A stretch of 64,000 nucleotides of DNA from Durusdinium trenchii (Eukaryota; Sar; Dinophyceae; Suessiales; Symbiodiniaceae), in contig CAXAMN010005224.1 of NCBI GenBank assembly GCA_963970005.1, forward strand, positions 1,170,186 to 1,234,185, read 5' to 3'. Position numbers and translations under genes: made by a program. The notes under the pieces are model-generated. The model did no database searches. It had not been told where the DNA came from and was given only the letters and a program-made list of their open reading frames with translations. This document shows, one piece after another, positions 56,004-64,000 of this stretch (position 1 is its first letter; every line of letters starts with the position of its first letter).

Positions 56004-57256
56004 CCAAAACCAAATATCCTTCAAAACAAGAAAATCCGTACCAAACAAATTCCTTTACTAATCACAGACTAAACATGTGATTGATATCTATATATGATGT
56101 GCGCAACATAAATGATCCTGAAAGAAGTGATCCCAACAAAGTGCTACTATATCCAACTATATCCTACAAATAGTTATGGCCGAATCGCCTATACACATAC
56201 AATATATCTTGCAATCTCCTACAAACAGCCTATAATATACAATGGTGAATATACGTAATAATGGATGTAGTAGTGATAAAACAAAAAAATATGCTGTATG
56301 CCAACACACAGGATTGACAAAATGATACAAAATGTATGTTCTCCCTAGCTTGCACAGCCTTCTCCATCCGGGCGATGATGTGGGCATTGCCGAAGAATAA
56401 TGGAACCTCTAAACTCTAAAGCTTAAAGAAAGGGCAAAGGAAACGATGCAATACCTCTGGACCATTCCCTCCTTGGGACTCCCTGTCCCTGGAGAGTCCA
56501 CGTCTCAGCCGTTCTCGTCCCAGCCGCGTGCGCGGAACTCACTCAAGTTGTTGGCAGCGCCTCATCCGTCGGCGAAGAGGCGGCGGAAGAGCGGCCGACT
56601 GCCGAGGCCGCCTGTTCCACCGCTCTAGTCTGTCGACTGTACCGCTGACACCTAATGAAACAACACGGCACACACCGAATGAAACGTTGTTCAGTGGGGA
56701 AAACCATCCCCCCAATAAAAAGGTTAGGTTATACCCACGTGCTTCCTGGGTAGGAAGGGGGGCCCGCCAAGGGCTTCCCTGGTCGCTACGTTCGACCTGT
56801 TGGCTCCTGGTGTGGTGGACCGTTGCTCAGGTCGTCTCAGGCTTAAATGTTCACCTAGCCAATCTGTGAGACTCATAGTGTCCGACTTACTGGATTAGAG
56901 ATGCGTTGTTTGTTCGATGTTTGATGCTATATACCTGGTTCAGATTTCCAACGGTTTCTGCTTGCAAATACTCAGGCTATCTCAGGCTAGTAGCCTTCGG
57001 GAGGCGGAGCATTCTCAGGCGACCAAAATCCAGTCCAGGTGAAAAACAGAAGCATGTGTCCAACGCAACTACCTGGACCCTGCAAAGTACTTAGAAAATG
57101 GGACATTGCCGGACATTACCCCATAAAAGCAGGTGCCCATTTTTTGCGGGGGTACGTTGAAACTTCAGGTAGCTTTGCTCGTCGTCTCCGGTTTGGGCGT
57201 CGACCAACCGATCACCTCTTAGGGTTCATGCGGGTTCCTCGGCGAGTTGCTTCCGG
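56004..57256. other. Region without a supported gene
   Basis: AT-rich from 56004 to 56420, then a GC-rich patch (56450-56640) open on plus and partly on minus with biased composition. No splice-phase support. Confidence 0.3.
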
Positions 57257-57550
57257 TCAAAGCGAATAGCCGATTCGATGGCGGAGAAGGGAAAAAGGGG
57301 CGGGCAGGATGACCATCCGAAGTACGTCATTCGGATGGTTTTTTGGTACGTCATCGAGTGGCGAGTCCCCAAGTCCCTTCCTTAGAGAAGGCCGAACATC
57401 TTGGGCATCTGAGATGGCTAGAGACAGCATGTCACGCAATTTGTCCCAATCATCCCCCACATTGCTGCCACTACTCCCCACTGTCGCACTCACTACACCA
57501 TCCCTGTGGTCATCCCAAACATCCAATCTAACATCCAACATCCTCGTCAT
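57257..57550 (-). CDS. Hypothetical acidic protein, 3' exon
   Basis: 97 codons to TGA reading VWDDHRDGVVSATVGSSGSN, DDWDKLRDMLSLAISDAQDV and RKGLGDSPLDDVPKNHPNDV. Rich in Asp and Ser with a clear predicted helix. A TTAG acceptor at about 57530 could start the exon. A 10-base hairpin at 57312-57339 (ACCATCCGAA / TTCGGATGGT) lies within the coding sequence. Confidence 0.5.
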   Translation of the reverse strand: MTRMLDVRLDVWDDHRDGVVSATVGSSGSNVGDDWDKLRDMLSLAISDAQDVRPSLRKGLGDSPLDDVPKNHPNDVLRMVILPAPFSLLRHRIGYSL

Positions 57551-58457
57551 CCATCATCATCCTGGATTCCTGCACCCACGTTCCAAAACGCTTCGAATCG
57601 TCTTTTTTTCACGTCCCAGCAACGGGGTGCCAGGACCGCCTGCGAATGACGGTGCATGACCTGGGCGCATTTGATTCGGGCACGTTGCGCGACATCTGTG
57701 GTGGGCGAACATCTCAACACCACCACTCTAGCAGGTCTGTGTATGAAAATGAACAAGATGAATTGACCTAATCAGCCTCCAAAGGCCAAGATCCGTGCCC
57801 GGTTCGTCCTATAAATCCTGGGCTTGGGACTGGGTCGTCCAAGACTCCAAAAAGGTGAGTGACTTCGTAGAACCACTTCCAAAGCAGAAACAGTTGAAGG
57901 TTCCGAACCAATTGATTGGAGGAATTGGGTTGATGCTTCTAGAACTCAGAAACAGTTGAAAGAATCCGGTTTGTAAGACTTCGCAGGGCGTGGGTCCTGC
58001 TCAATGGTTGTCAAAAGCCTCTCTCATGGTCCACATTACGCTCATATCATATGTTCAATTGCCGGCAGACCAAGGGCCCACACTGCCCGCACGAAGCTGG
58101 CAACAAGGGCAGAATAATCGTCTTCCCCTAGCAGCAGCGGAGGCTTTCTGAGACTCTGGATAGATTCTTGGGAAAAGACTCTTGAAATAGTTAATGTTGA
58201 TATCTAATAATGTGATGTAGGTTGCCAAGAGCTCTAATATAAATATATGCATATATATATTAATGTAATATATAGTATAGTTGTTTTTGATATACCTGGG
58301 TACACGACGGTACAAGCATAAGTCTGCTTACCCGAGCGATTCTACAAGGTTGGCATCTACATTGCACATCTTGCCAAAATCCAAACCACATGCATCTCTG
58401 AGAAGTCATCTCTGATGCCGTCTCATAACAAACCACCTCAACTGCTGCCTCAGCCAG

Positions 58458-58775
58458 TCAAGCCCCTCCAGCAATCAATGCAACCACCATATCACTAAGA
58501 AACACATTGAGTTTTTTGTGGATGTTTAACACCAAACGATGCACCCGGCCCTGGGCCCCTATGAACTCTGTGGCCTTTTCTCTAGACACACCTCGCTTAG
58601 ATCGACATCCATCCGCACCACCTCGGTCGCCCATTTCACGCGGCGCCAACAGCTGGGCACGGCCGGACGCCCACGGGGCCTTCCCTCTTTGGGCGGAACT
58701 GTTGGAGCACGGACTTCTGCACTTCGCCAGGCACGCTCGTGAGCACCTGGACAGGGCAGTATGGCGGAACGTCAA
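58458..58775 (-). CDS. Hypothetical ORF, 105 codons
   Basis: Minus frame with a basic N-terminal half, then SREKATEFIGAQGRVHRLVL and KKLNVFLSDMVVALIAGG at the C-terminus, a possible amphipathic or membrane-associated helix. Ends in TGA. No partner exon or family. Confidence 0.4.
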   Translation of the reverse strand: MTFRHTALSRCSRACLAKCRSPCSNSSAQRGKAPWASGRAQLLAPREMGDRGGADGCRSKRGVSREKATEFIGAQGRVHRLVLNIHKKLNVFLSDMVVALIAGGA

Positions 58776-58850
58776 TTGGAATCCATGGGATCTGGGGGGC
58801 AGACGGCGAATGCGCTGGGAATGGATGGATGGAAGTATACAAGATCCACT

Positions 58851-59147
58851 TCAGTGGATCAGAATATTTGAAGGGGCTGGGGCGGGGCCCGCGTATGAGG
58901 TCAAGCGAAACTGACAAGAATACATTTGCCCTGACCCAATTGGACTCGCTTTCGAATCATTGAGCCCCTGTCCCACTGCGGGTATACAATGAGCATGGTG
59001 CATGGTCTGTACAGCTTGATATTGGGGGTATGCTCCCAAGGACAGTGTAAAATGTTCTTGACACTTTGAAGTGGCAAAGAGATGCTTCCACCCTCTAGGG
59101 GTTGTCAAAAAAACACACGTGGAGATGGTTTCTGGGAGTGGGGCCAC
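58851..59147 (-). CDS. Hypothetical ORF, 98 codons
   Basis: Reads GWKHLFATSKCQEHFTLSLG and AVQTMHHAHCIPAVGQGLND to a stop at 58851; a CAG at about 58915 could instead be a splice acceptor. Tentative. Confidence 0.35.
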   Translation of the reverse strand: MAPLPETISTCVFLTTPRGWKHLFATSKCQEHFTLSLGAYPQYQAVQTMHHAHCIPAVGQGLNDSKASPIGSGQMYSCQFRLTSYAGPAPAPSNILIH

Positions 59148-59717
59148 GGCAAGTGAAGAACTCCCGCAGAATTTATCTGTTGAGAGTCTTCACCTGAAAT
59201 CCAGGATGACCCGACCCCCCACTGTTTGGATCTTTCCAGTGATCAAGAATAGTTGTCATGTGGGACATATTCCGCCTTCCTGGCGCTTGGGGGACTACAA
59301 ACCAACAAATCGATCCGGGGATGGACATGGATAAACCATCTGCTGAGTCCCAAGCCGTTTCACTGGAAAATGAAGGTCAACCTTTTCCACCTATTCGGGG
59401 TGTGGAGAGAAACCAATGCCCCCAAAACGGACCTGCAGGTTATCCACGTACTTTGTGGGTAGGTCTGAGATTCCCAAATGCCTTCAAAAATCTGGGAATG
59501 GATGGGAATGGTCAATCGCCAAGGTTCGATTAAACACCGAGAAATCGCCAAGGTTCGATTGCTTCAGTGATTGAATGAACAAAATTTACCCTCCAACAAA
59601 CACCCCAAAACGGAATTGCTGAATCACAAACGTTCGTCCGAATTCGTCCCATACAACCCATATCAACCCCCACATCCATCATCCCCCCAAAACCTGCCCC
59701 TGCGTCCGTTTTCTCGG

Positions 59718-59850
59718 TCAGGAGACTCCATAGGCTCTGGAGTCGATGGGATAGCGGTCCCGAAAGTCATCCAGCTCACGCTGCGTGGGTCCCTCGGCCC
59801 CGGATCTCCTGCCGAGCAGCTGGCCGTTGGAGCGGGGTCCCGCTCTTGAA
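59718..59850 (-). CDS. Hypothetical 3' exon
   Basis: After a TTTCAAG acceptor, 44 codons to TGA: GPRSNGQLLGRRSGAEGPTQ then RELDDFRDRYPIDSRAYGVS. Strongly hydrophilic and protein-like; upstream exons not identified. Confidence 0.42.
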
Positions 59851-60623
59851 ACCCTAAAAAACCTATACCTCTCAAACTGGAGAGTGCATCTTAAGCACAA
59901 AAAAATCACATTGAATCCCCCAAAACACAATTCTGATCAAACGAAGCAGAAAAATATGTTCCTTGAACGATTATTAAACTGGATTCAAGTGTCCTTCACA
60001 CTGACTAGCCTCTGACTAGTTACTCTCTTTTTTGCAAGGCAAAAGACTGTGGTAGTATGCATTTTATGCATATTCTCGCATATTCCACCATCCAGTTAAA
60101 CATCTGGCATTTTGTTAAGTTCAACCCTTTACTGTCAAGAACGATCATAAATAAAGATCTATCACTCTTTGATGCTTAGTCAAAAGGTAGACGTCAAACA
60201 GTCAAACATATTAAGTGTCAATCATATTACTGTAAGTAATGGTATAATGACATTTTGTTTGAAAGAAGCATAGAGTCAACAAAATGCAAAAACAATGTTT
60301 CAAGAATACTATTCAATATACATGGTCACATTGTAGTGGATATACAAGGCTGGAATAAAAACATGTTTATGTAGAGTTCTTGGAAACTGTATTTTTGGAT
60401 ACTGATACTTACAAAATACAAGTTTACTTGCTTACAGTGCTATTGCAAAAAAAGTAATAAAAACAATGTTTTGAAAGATGCTCTATAAATACAAAATATG
60501 GTTACAAACATTTTTCAAGGCTTAGTTTTTGTACAAAAAATCAAAAATAGCACCTGTTTAAGTCGTTGGTGAGTCCTCTCATTTGCCTCACTTTACCAGA
60601 ACAAAAGTATATTAGTAAAACAT
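59851..60623. other. AT-rich region without genes
   Basis: About 770 AT-rich bases with no open frame of note, contrasting sharply with the GC-rich insertion that follows. A good candidate for plain intergenic or intronic DNA. Confidence 0.5.
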
Positions 60624-60826
60624 CCTTAGATGATAGTAGGTTTTATGTTTTAATTACACAAACTACGGGAGGTACTTCTCATCCGCGATTCCGCGGTTGA
60701 AGTCCACATGGTTCCATCATCCTCCTCAGTACCAGTGCTGATCCGGCCAAGCAACAGCACATCGTACCGCTGTACAATTCTAGGGGGACAAATTCGAACC
60801 CAAAATTGCAATTAGAAAGCAAAATT

Positions 60827-61774
60827 TCAGCAGAGCGTTAAAGCTACGGGGGGGGGGGAAGGATCCACTAGCAAATACCCAGGGCCATCAGGAGTACGTA
60901 CCCAAGAAGGCGCATAAACGGCACGGGAGACGCCAGACAAGACCGGAAACCTACTCAGGGGCCCGGACAAGACAGGAACCCCACAAAAATGTGGAAAATC
61001 AGAGGCCTGGACGAGACCAGACCCCGCGCCCGGACAAAGGCAACATCCAGAAAAAGGTGCCAGCCAAGGTACGGCGTCATCGCCATCGCCGCTCGCCGAC
61101 CGCTTGGGGCTGACCCGAGCGGCGTGGCCGGTTCCCTTACCATGTCCTTTGCCCTTGAGCTGAAGACCGACAGCATCAGCTGCGGCCAACACCTTTCGAG
61201 ACGGCCTCGGCACCCCGGCTTTGACCCCCATAGGGGGCCACTGTCCATCGGCCAGTTTGGTCCAGAGAGTGGCGAGGGAGGCCGCTCCCCAGAGTCGGCG
61301 AAGAGTACGGCCGCTCTCAGACGCTGCAAAGGTACGCAGGAGTACCCAGGGCTTGTCATCAGGAGGTGGGCGGTTGGCGTTTGCGAGGCTGTGAATGGCC
61401 CAAGAGTACATGCGTACCTTGAGAGGTGGGCCACGGTCTGCGGTGCCATTGGCGACTGCAGCCTTGCCACCGTTGTAGTCTGCCAGTTCGGCAGCAAGGG
61501 CTGCCTTGGCAGAGCCGCGGGCAAAGAACACCAGCTGTAGCTCAGCCCGCAGGGCTGCGACATCTTGGGCAGTCGGAACCGCCAAGTCACCGACAACGCC
61601 AAGACGCCGCTCCATTTGGTCAACGCGGTCCTTGGTATGGTTAAGGTCATCCCGAGCCCTCTTGAAGTCCTTTTGAGTCACGGGGCTGCGACCGCGGGCG
61701 CTGCTTCCGGACGGCATGTCAGCGGGCAGGACACCAAGAGCTCGAGCCAAGCAGTCTGAGGAATGTACGTGCAT
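60827..61774 (-). CDS. ORF1-like protein of the insertion, 315 codons
   Basis: The longest ORF in the window, starting MHVHSSDCLARALGVLPADM. Residues about 30-60 (FKRARDDLNHTKDRVDQMER) form a coiled coil. The middle is Ala/Leu-rich (AALRAELQLVFFARGSAKAA), followed by a basic GKGHGKGTGH segment and a hydrophobic C-terminus. Basic, coiled-coil organisation is typical of LINE ORF1 proteins; this is an analogy, not a match. The same frame continues upstream through one TAG into the zinc-finger segment. Confidence 0.62.
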   Translation of the reverse strand: MHVHSSDCLARALGVLPADMPSGSSARGRSPVTQKDFKRARDDLNHTKDRVDQMERRLGVVGDLAVPTAQDVAALRAELQLVFFARGSAKAALAAELADYNGGKAAVANGTADRGPPLKVRMYSWAIHSLANANRPPPDDKPWVLLRTFAASESGRTLRRLWGAASLATLWTKLADGQWPPMGVKAGVPRPSRKVLAAADAVGLQLKGKGHGKGTGHAARVSPKRSASGDGDDAVPWLAPFSGCCLCPGAGSGLVQASDFPHFCGVPVLSGPLSRFPVLSGVSRAVYAPSWVRTPDGPGYLLVDPSPPPVALTLC

Positions 61775-61794
61775 TTGCGGTAATCCCTAGGGAG

Positions 61795-62225
61795 CATAAA
61801 CGCGAATCGGATAGTCGCGCATGTGACAGGACGTACGGTGTCGTTTAAAGGTCAAGGAGTTAGACATAACTGGGGCAGGGAGACGGTTGCGCTGGACGCA
61901 GAGCGGACACGACATAGGGTAGATGAAACTCGTGACTCCATGGTCTTGGGCGAGATGAAGCAGCATGGTAGGGCGACCAGGGAAAACCCCTTGGCAGTGC
62001 GGGCAGATTTCAGCAAGCGTATCAGCGGCATGGTCAACTTTTAAATGAGAGCGGAGAGCACTCTCGCGGCGGAAAATCCGAGGACAGCAGGAGCACCCAA
62101 AACCAGCCTCCCGGAAAGTACCCTCTGTGTGTGTCAGGCGGACATGAGATGCGAGAGAACTGACAGAAGGAAAAAGACGATTGCAGAGGGAGCATGTAAA
62201 AGCCCCTTCTTTATGTATGCGGTAT
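61795..62225 (-). pseudogene. C2H2 zinc-finger segment upstream of the ORF1-like frame
   Basis: Minus strand, same frame as the 315-codon ORF. Three fingers fit C-x2-C-x12-H-x4-H exactly: CSLCNRLFPSVSSLASH..., CSCCPRIFRRESALRSH... and CPHCQGVFPGRPTMLLH.... A fourth, CPLC...H-x4-H, has a longer loop of 19. The frame then meets TAG (RVYAP stop GLPQMHV) a few codons before the ORF1 ATG. The 5' end is cut by the direct repeat, just before finger 1. Either a read-through or decayed single ORF, or two ORFs. Confidence 0.66.
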
Positions 62226-62327
62226 CTTTAGATGATAGTAGTTTTTATGTTTTAATTACACAAAACTACGTAGACACAACATTGCAGCGCATAATTTAAT
62301 CTTCCATCGCATGACATTGTCATTGGG

Positions 62328-62773
62328 CTAGCGCAAATGAAAAACAAAAAAGGGTGTACTGCCACAGTCCCCAACTCTCCACATTGGAACCTTCATGAAA
62401 AGCTGCGACAGCTGCTGCACTGAAACGGGTCGCAACAAGAAAACCCCGAAACTATCTTCGGTTTTTTGAAAGAGAGGGCGTGGCAAATCCCAAGCACAAT
62501 TTTCCGCTAGCAGGCCACACTTTACAAATGCCAATCAATCCTATCCTGGATTGTCAAGCATTGTTGTGAACTATTCCTAAATATGCTGGCCCTAACAGTG
62601 GGATGTTTTTTCATGAATCCACGCCATGCGTCACACAATGTGATTGCGTGATTGCAGACTTTGTGTGTGTGTTGCAAACTTTTGCGCAACCTGGACTTGG
62701 TACAACACATCATTCTCACACTCAAAGTCCACAGGCAAACAGTGACCTCAAACAAATCAGCAACAGAAAACAT
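62328..62773 (-). CDS. Hypothetical exon pair upstream of the insertion
   Basis: 62773-62522 reads CDAWRGFMKKHPTVRASIFR and ends IQDRIDWHL stop. 62534-62328 reads AENCAWDLPRPLFQKTEDSF and QLSQLFMKVPMWRVGDCG to a stop. Both are on the minus strand with balanced composition but no confirmed splice sites. They may be parts of a host gene interrupted by the insertion. Confidence 0.35.
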
Positions 62774-63271
62774 GATAGATTCATCAAATTAGAGCCCTTC
62801 CTGCAGCACCTTCCAAGATTCTGCTTATTCCTACTTGTGGATCTCCATTGGCCACCCCTTTGAAGGTCCAGGCATGTCATCCCCATTTTCCAGACCGGTC
62901 CTGCTGGTCTTCAGCCGGAGCGGCGAGCGTGACCGGGATCGGGCGGCCCTGGAGCGGCTGCATCGGATGGACAGAGATTTCGGAGTCTAGTTTGGGCAAA
63001 GGCACAACAACCCTATGGCCTGGCGAAAACAAAGATCATTTCCTGCCTATATAATACTATATACATTTTTGTCTATCAAAAAAGTATGTGTATATAACTA
63101 TATATATATATGCACCGACCAGCGTTTTGTTCCACTTCGCGGCGGAGTTGTCAAAAGATTTGTGGAACAAAAACAATTAAACGCTGCCGTTTAGTTAATC
63201 CTGACCAGCTGGCATCCTGGCCATTCAGGAAAGCCGACCCTCAGCGACCGACCAGACCCAGGGCGTTCAGT
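62774..63271. other. Region without a supported gene
   Basis: Short frames only; an AT tract at 63097-63110. Confidence 0.3.
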
Positions 63272-63858
63272 TCATTTTCTCAACACCCACCTAGCCCAGG
63301 GAGCTGTCAAAGAAGGCTGGATGCGCAAAAATTCCTTTTGCTTGCCGATGTGGACTTCATCGGTTTGCCCCTTCCTAGGGCCCGTGTTTGGCACCCTTGG
63401 TGCCACACCTTCTTGTCTCCGGACCCCTCGAGCATTCCCATTTTGAATCTCGTGGTCCTCCGGGTTCGCAATCACCTGCTGGATAAGGTGGTGGAAAAGC
63501 CGGCTCTGCAGGGCACAACGCCGAGCCAGCTGCTGGGATGCGCTGTTGTGAGAAATACCCGGGCTACAGGTGTGAGCGCAAATGCCCTTGGACCCCGTGG
63601 AAGATCCTGAGATGTAGGGAATGAACCCGCGCCCTCAGCTGGTTTCTCTTCCTCCTTCTTGGGCTTCCCCTCAGCCTCCAAACGCTTCTCCTTCTTGTCC
63701 TGGGACTCTTTTGCCACGCCCTTGTCTTTCTTAGCAAATCTATGCCTTCTGATCTTTCTCTTCTTCTTTCGTGGGATCTTCGGCCTCTCGTCGTCTACCT
63801 CGACTTTTTCCTCTTCCTCTTGGGGCTTGTTCGGCTCCTCCTCACGTTGGTCTCTCAC
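63272..63858 (-). CDS. Lys/Glu-rich hypothetical protein, two 3' exons (5' end beyond window)
   Basis: 63858-63551 reads EEEEKVEVDDERPKIPRKKK and KKDKGVAKESQDKKEKRLEA and may leave in phase 0 at a GTAGCC donor after FALTP. 63475-63272 follows CCAGCAG in phase 0 and reads VIANPEDHEIQNGNARGVRR and GKQKEFLRIQPSLTAPWARW to TGA. Upstream to 64000 another frame is open (ALTDLVEEAAPIVRAALEAA), broken by a TGA at about 63860. An unplaced intron or a one-base frameshift separates them. Composition resembles exon 3 of gene A. Confidence 0.5.
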
Positions 63859-64000
63859 TCTGCCTCTGTCCTACTCTCCTCAGGAGCCACCTTGCTCCCG
63901 CTTTCAACCGACAAACCTGCAGCCTCAAGCGCTGCACGTACAATAGGAGCAGCCTCCTCCACAAGGTCAGTCAATGCCCCAGCTGCAGACCGTAGTGCCT

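Larger units (their letters stand above)
60624..62270 (-). mobile_element. GC-rich retroelement-like insertion flanked by 44-base direct repeats
   Basis: Direct repeats TTAGATGATAGTAGGTTTTA... at 60624-60667 and TTAGATGATAGTAGTTTTTA... at 62226-62270 differ by a few bases and enclose 1.56 kb of GC-rich DNA. The flanks are AT-rich. The insert encodes zinc fingers followed by a coiled-coil-like protein on the minus strand. This arrangement fits a truncated LINE-type element (ORF1-like) with a long target-site duplication, or a retrocopy. No reverse transcriptase, poly-A or long terminal repeat is present. Confidence 0.6.

Noticed and set aside
60770..60810. GGGTTCGAA B-box-like sequence on the minus strand
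   Set aside because: No matching A box or cloverleaf; not a tRNA or a SINE head.
63110..63610. 167-codon plus-strand frame
   Set aside because: It lies opposite the minus exon 63475-63272, which has better composition and a phase-matched acceptor.

Overview
The window looks like nuclear DNA of a dinoflagellate, most likely of the Symbiodiniaceae/Suessiales type. The evidence is indirect but consistent. Genes are split into many small exons by short introns. Several introns start with GC instead of GT (for example at 301, 7452 and 12150). Two long genes belong to multicopy families I associate with dinoflagellates. There is no bacterial operon structure, no Shine-Dalgarno pattern and no TATA-box pattern. 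I had no database access, so all family assignments rest on motifs read by eye.

Layout. (1) 1-4676, plus strand: the 3' part of a multi-exon gene (gene A). It has a Lys/Glu/Gly-rich N-terminal region and a Rossmann-type core that resembles C5-cytosine methyltransferases (a DLFAGQGS-like motif I, a GPPC loop, an IEQP motif and a KPT motif). (2) 5134-12348, plus strand: a complete-looking gene of about 20 exons (gene B) for a large transposase-like protein. (3) 12349-13319: a gene-free convergent strand switch with repeats. (4) 13320-64000: mostly minus-strand candidate genes, usually two to six short exons. Reading frame is preserved across many of their splice junctions. Products are unrecognised, and each model alone is tentative. 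A few long plus-strand ORFs (41.0, 51.7 and 53.1 kb) break the pattern.

Mobile and repeated DNA is interspersed. There are two copies of a 0.55 kb terminal-inverted-repeat transposon (21261-21807 and 32129-32699). There are several palindromic MITE-like elements, and a CTAGTAGC minisatellite at three loci, partly in frame with minus-strand ORFs. A 1.56 kb GC-rich insertion (60668-62225) encodes C2H2 zinc fingers and a coiled-coil-like protein with one in-frame stop, and is flanked by 44-bp direct repeats. A CTA-type microsatellite carries a 340-base assembly gap.

How the genes might work together cannot be said. The sequence shows a converging pair of gene blocks, and known families appear only at the plus-strand end and in the mobile elements.
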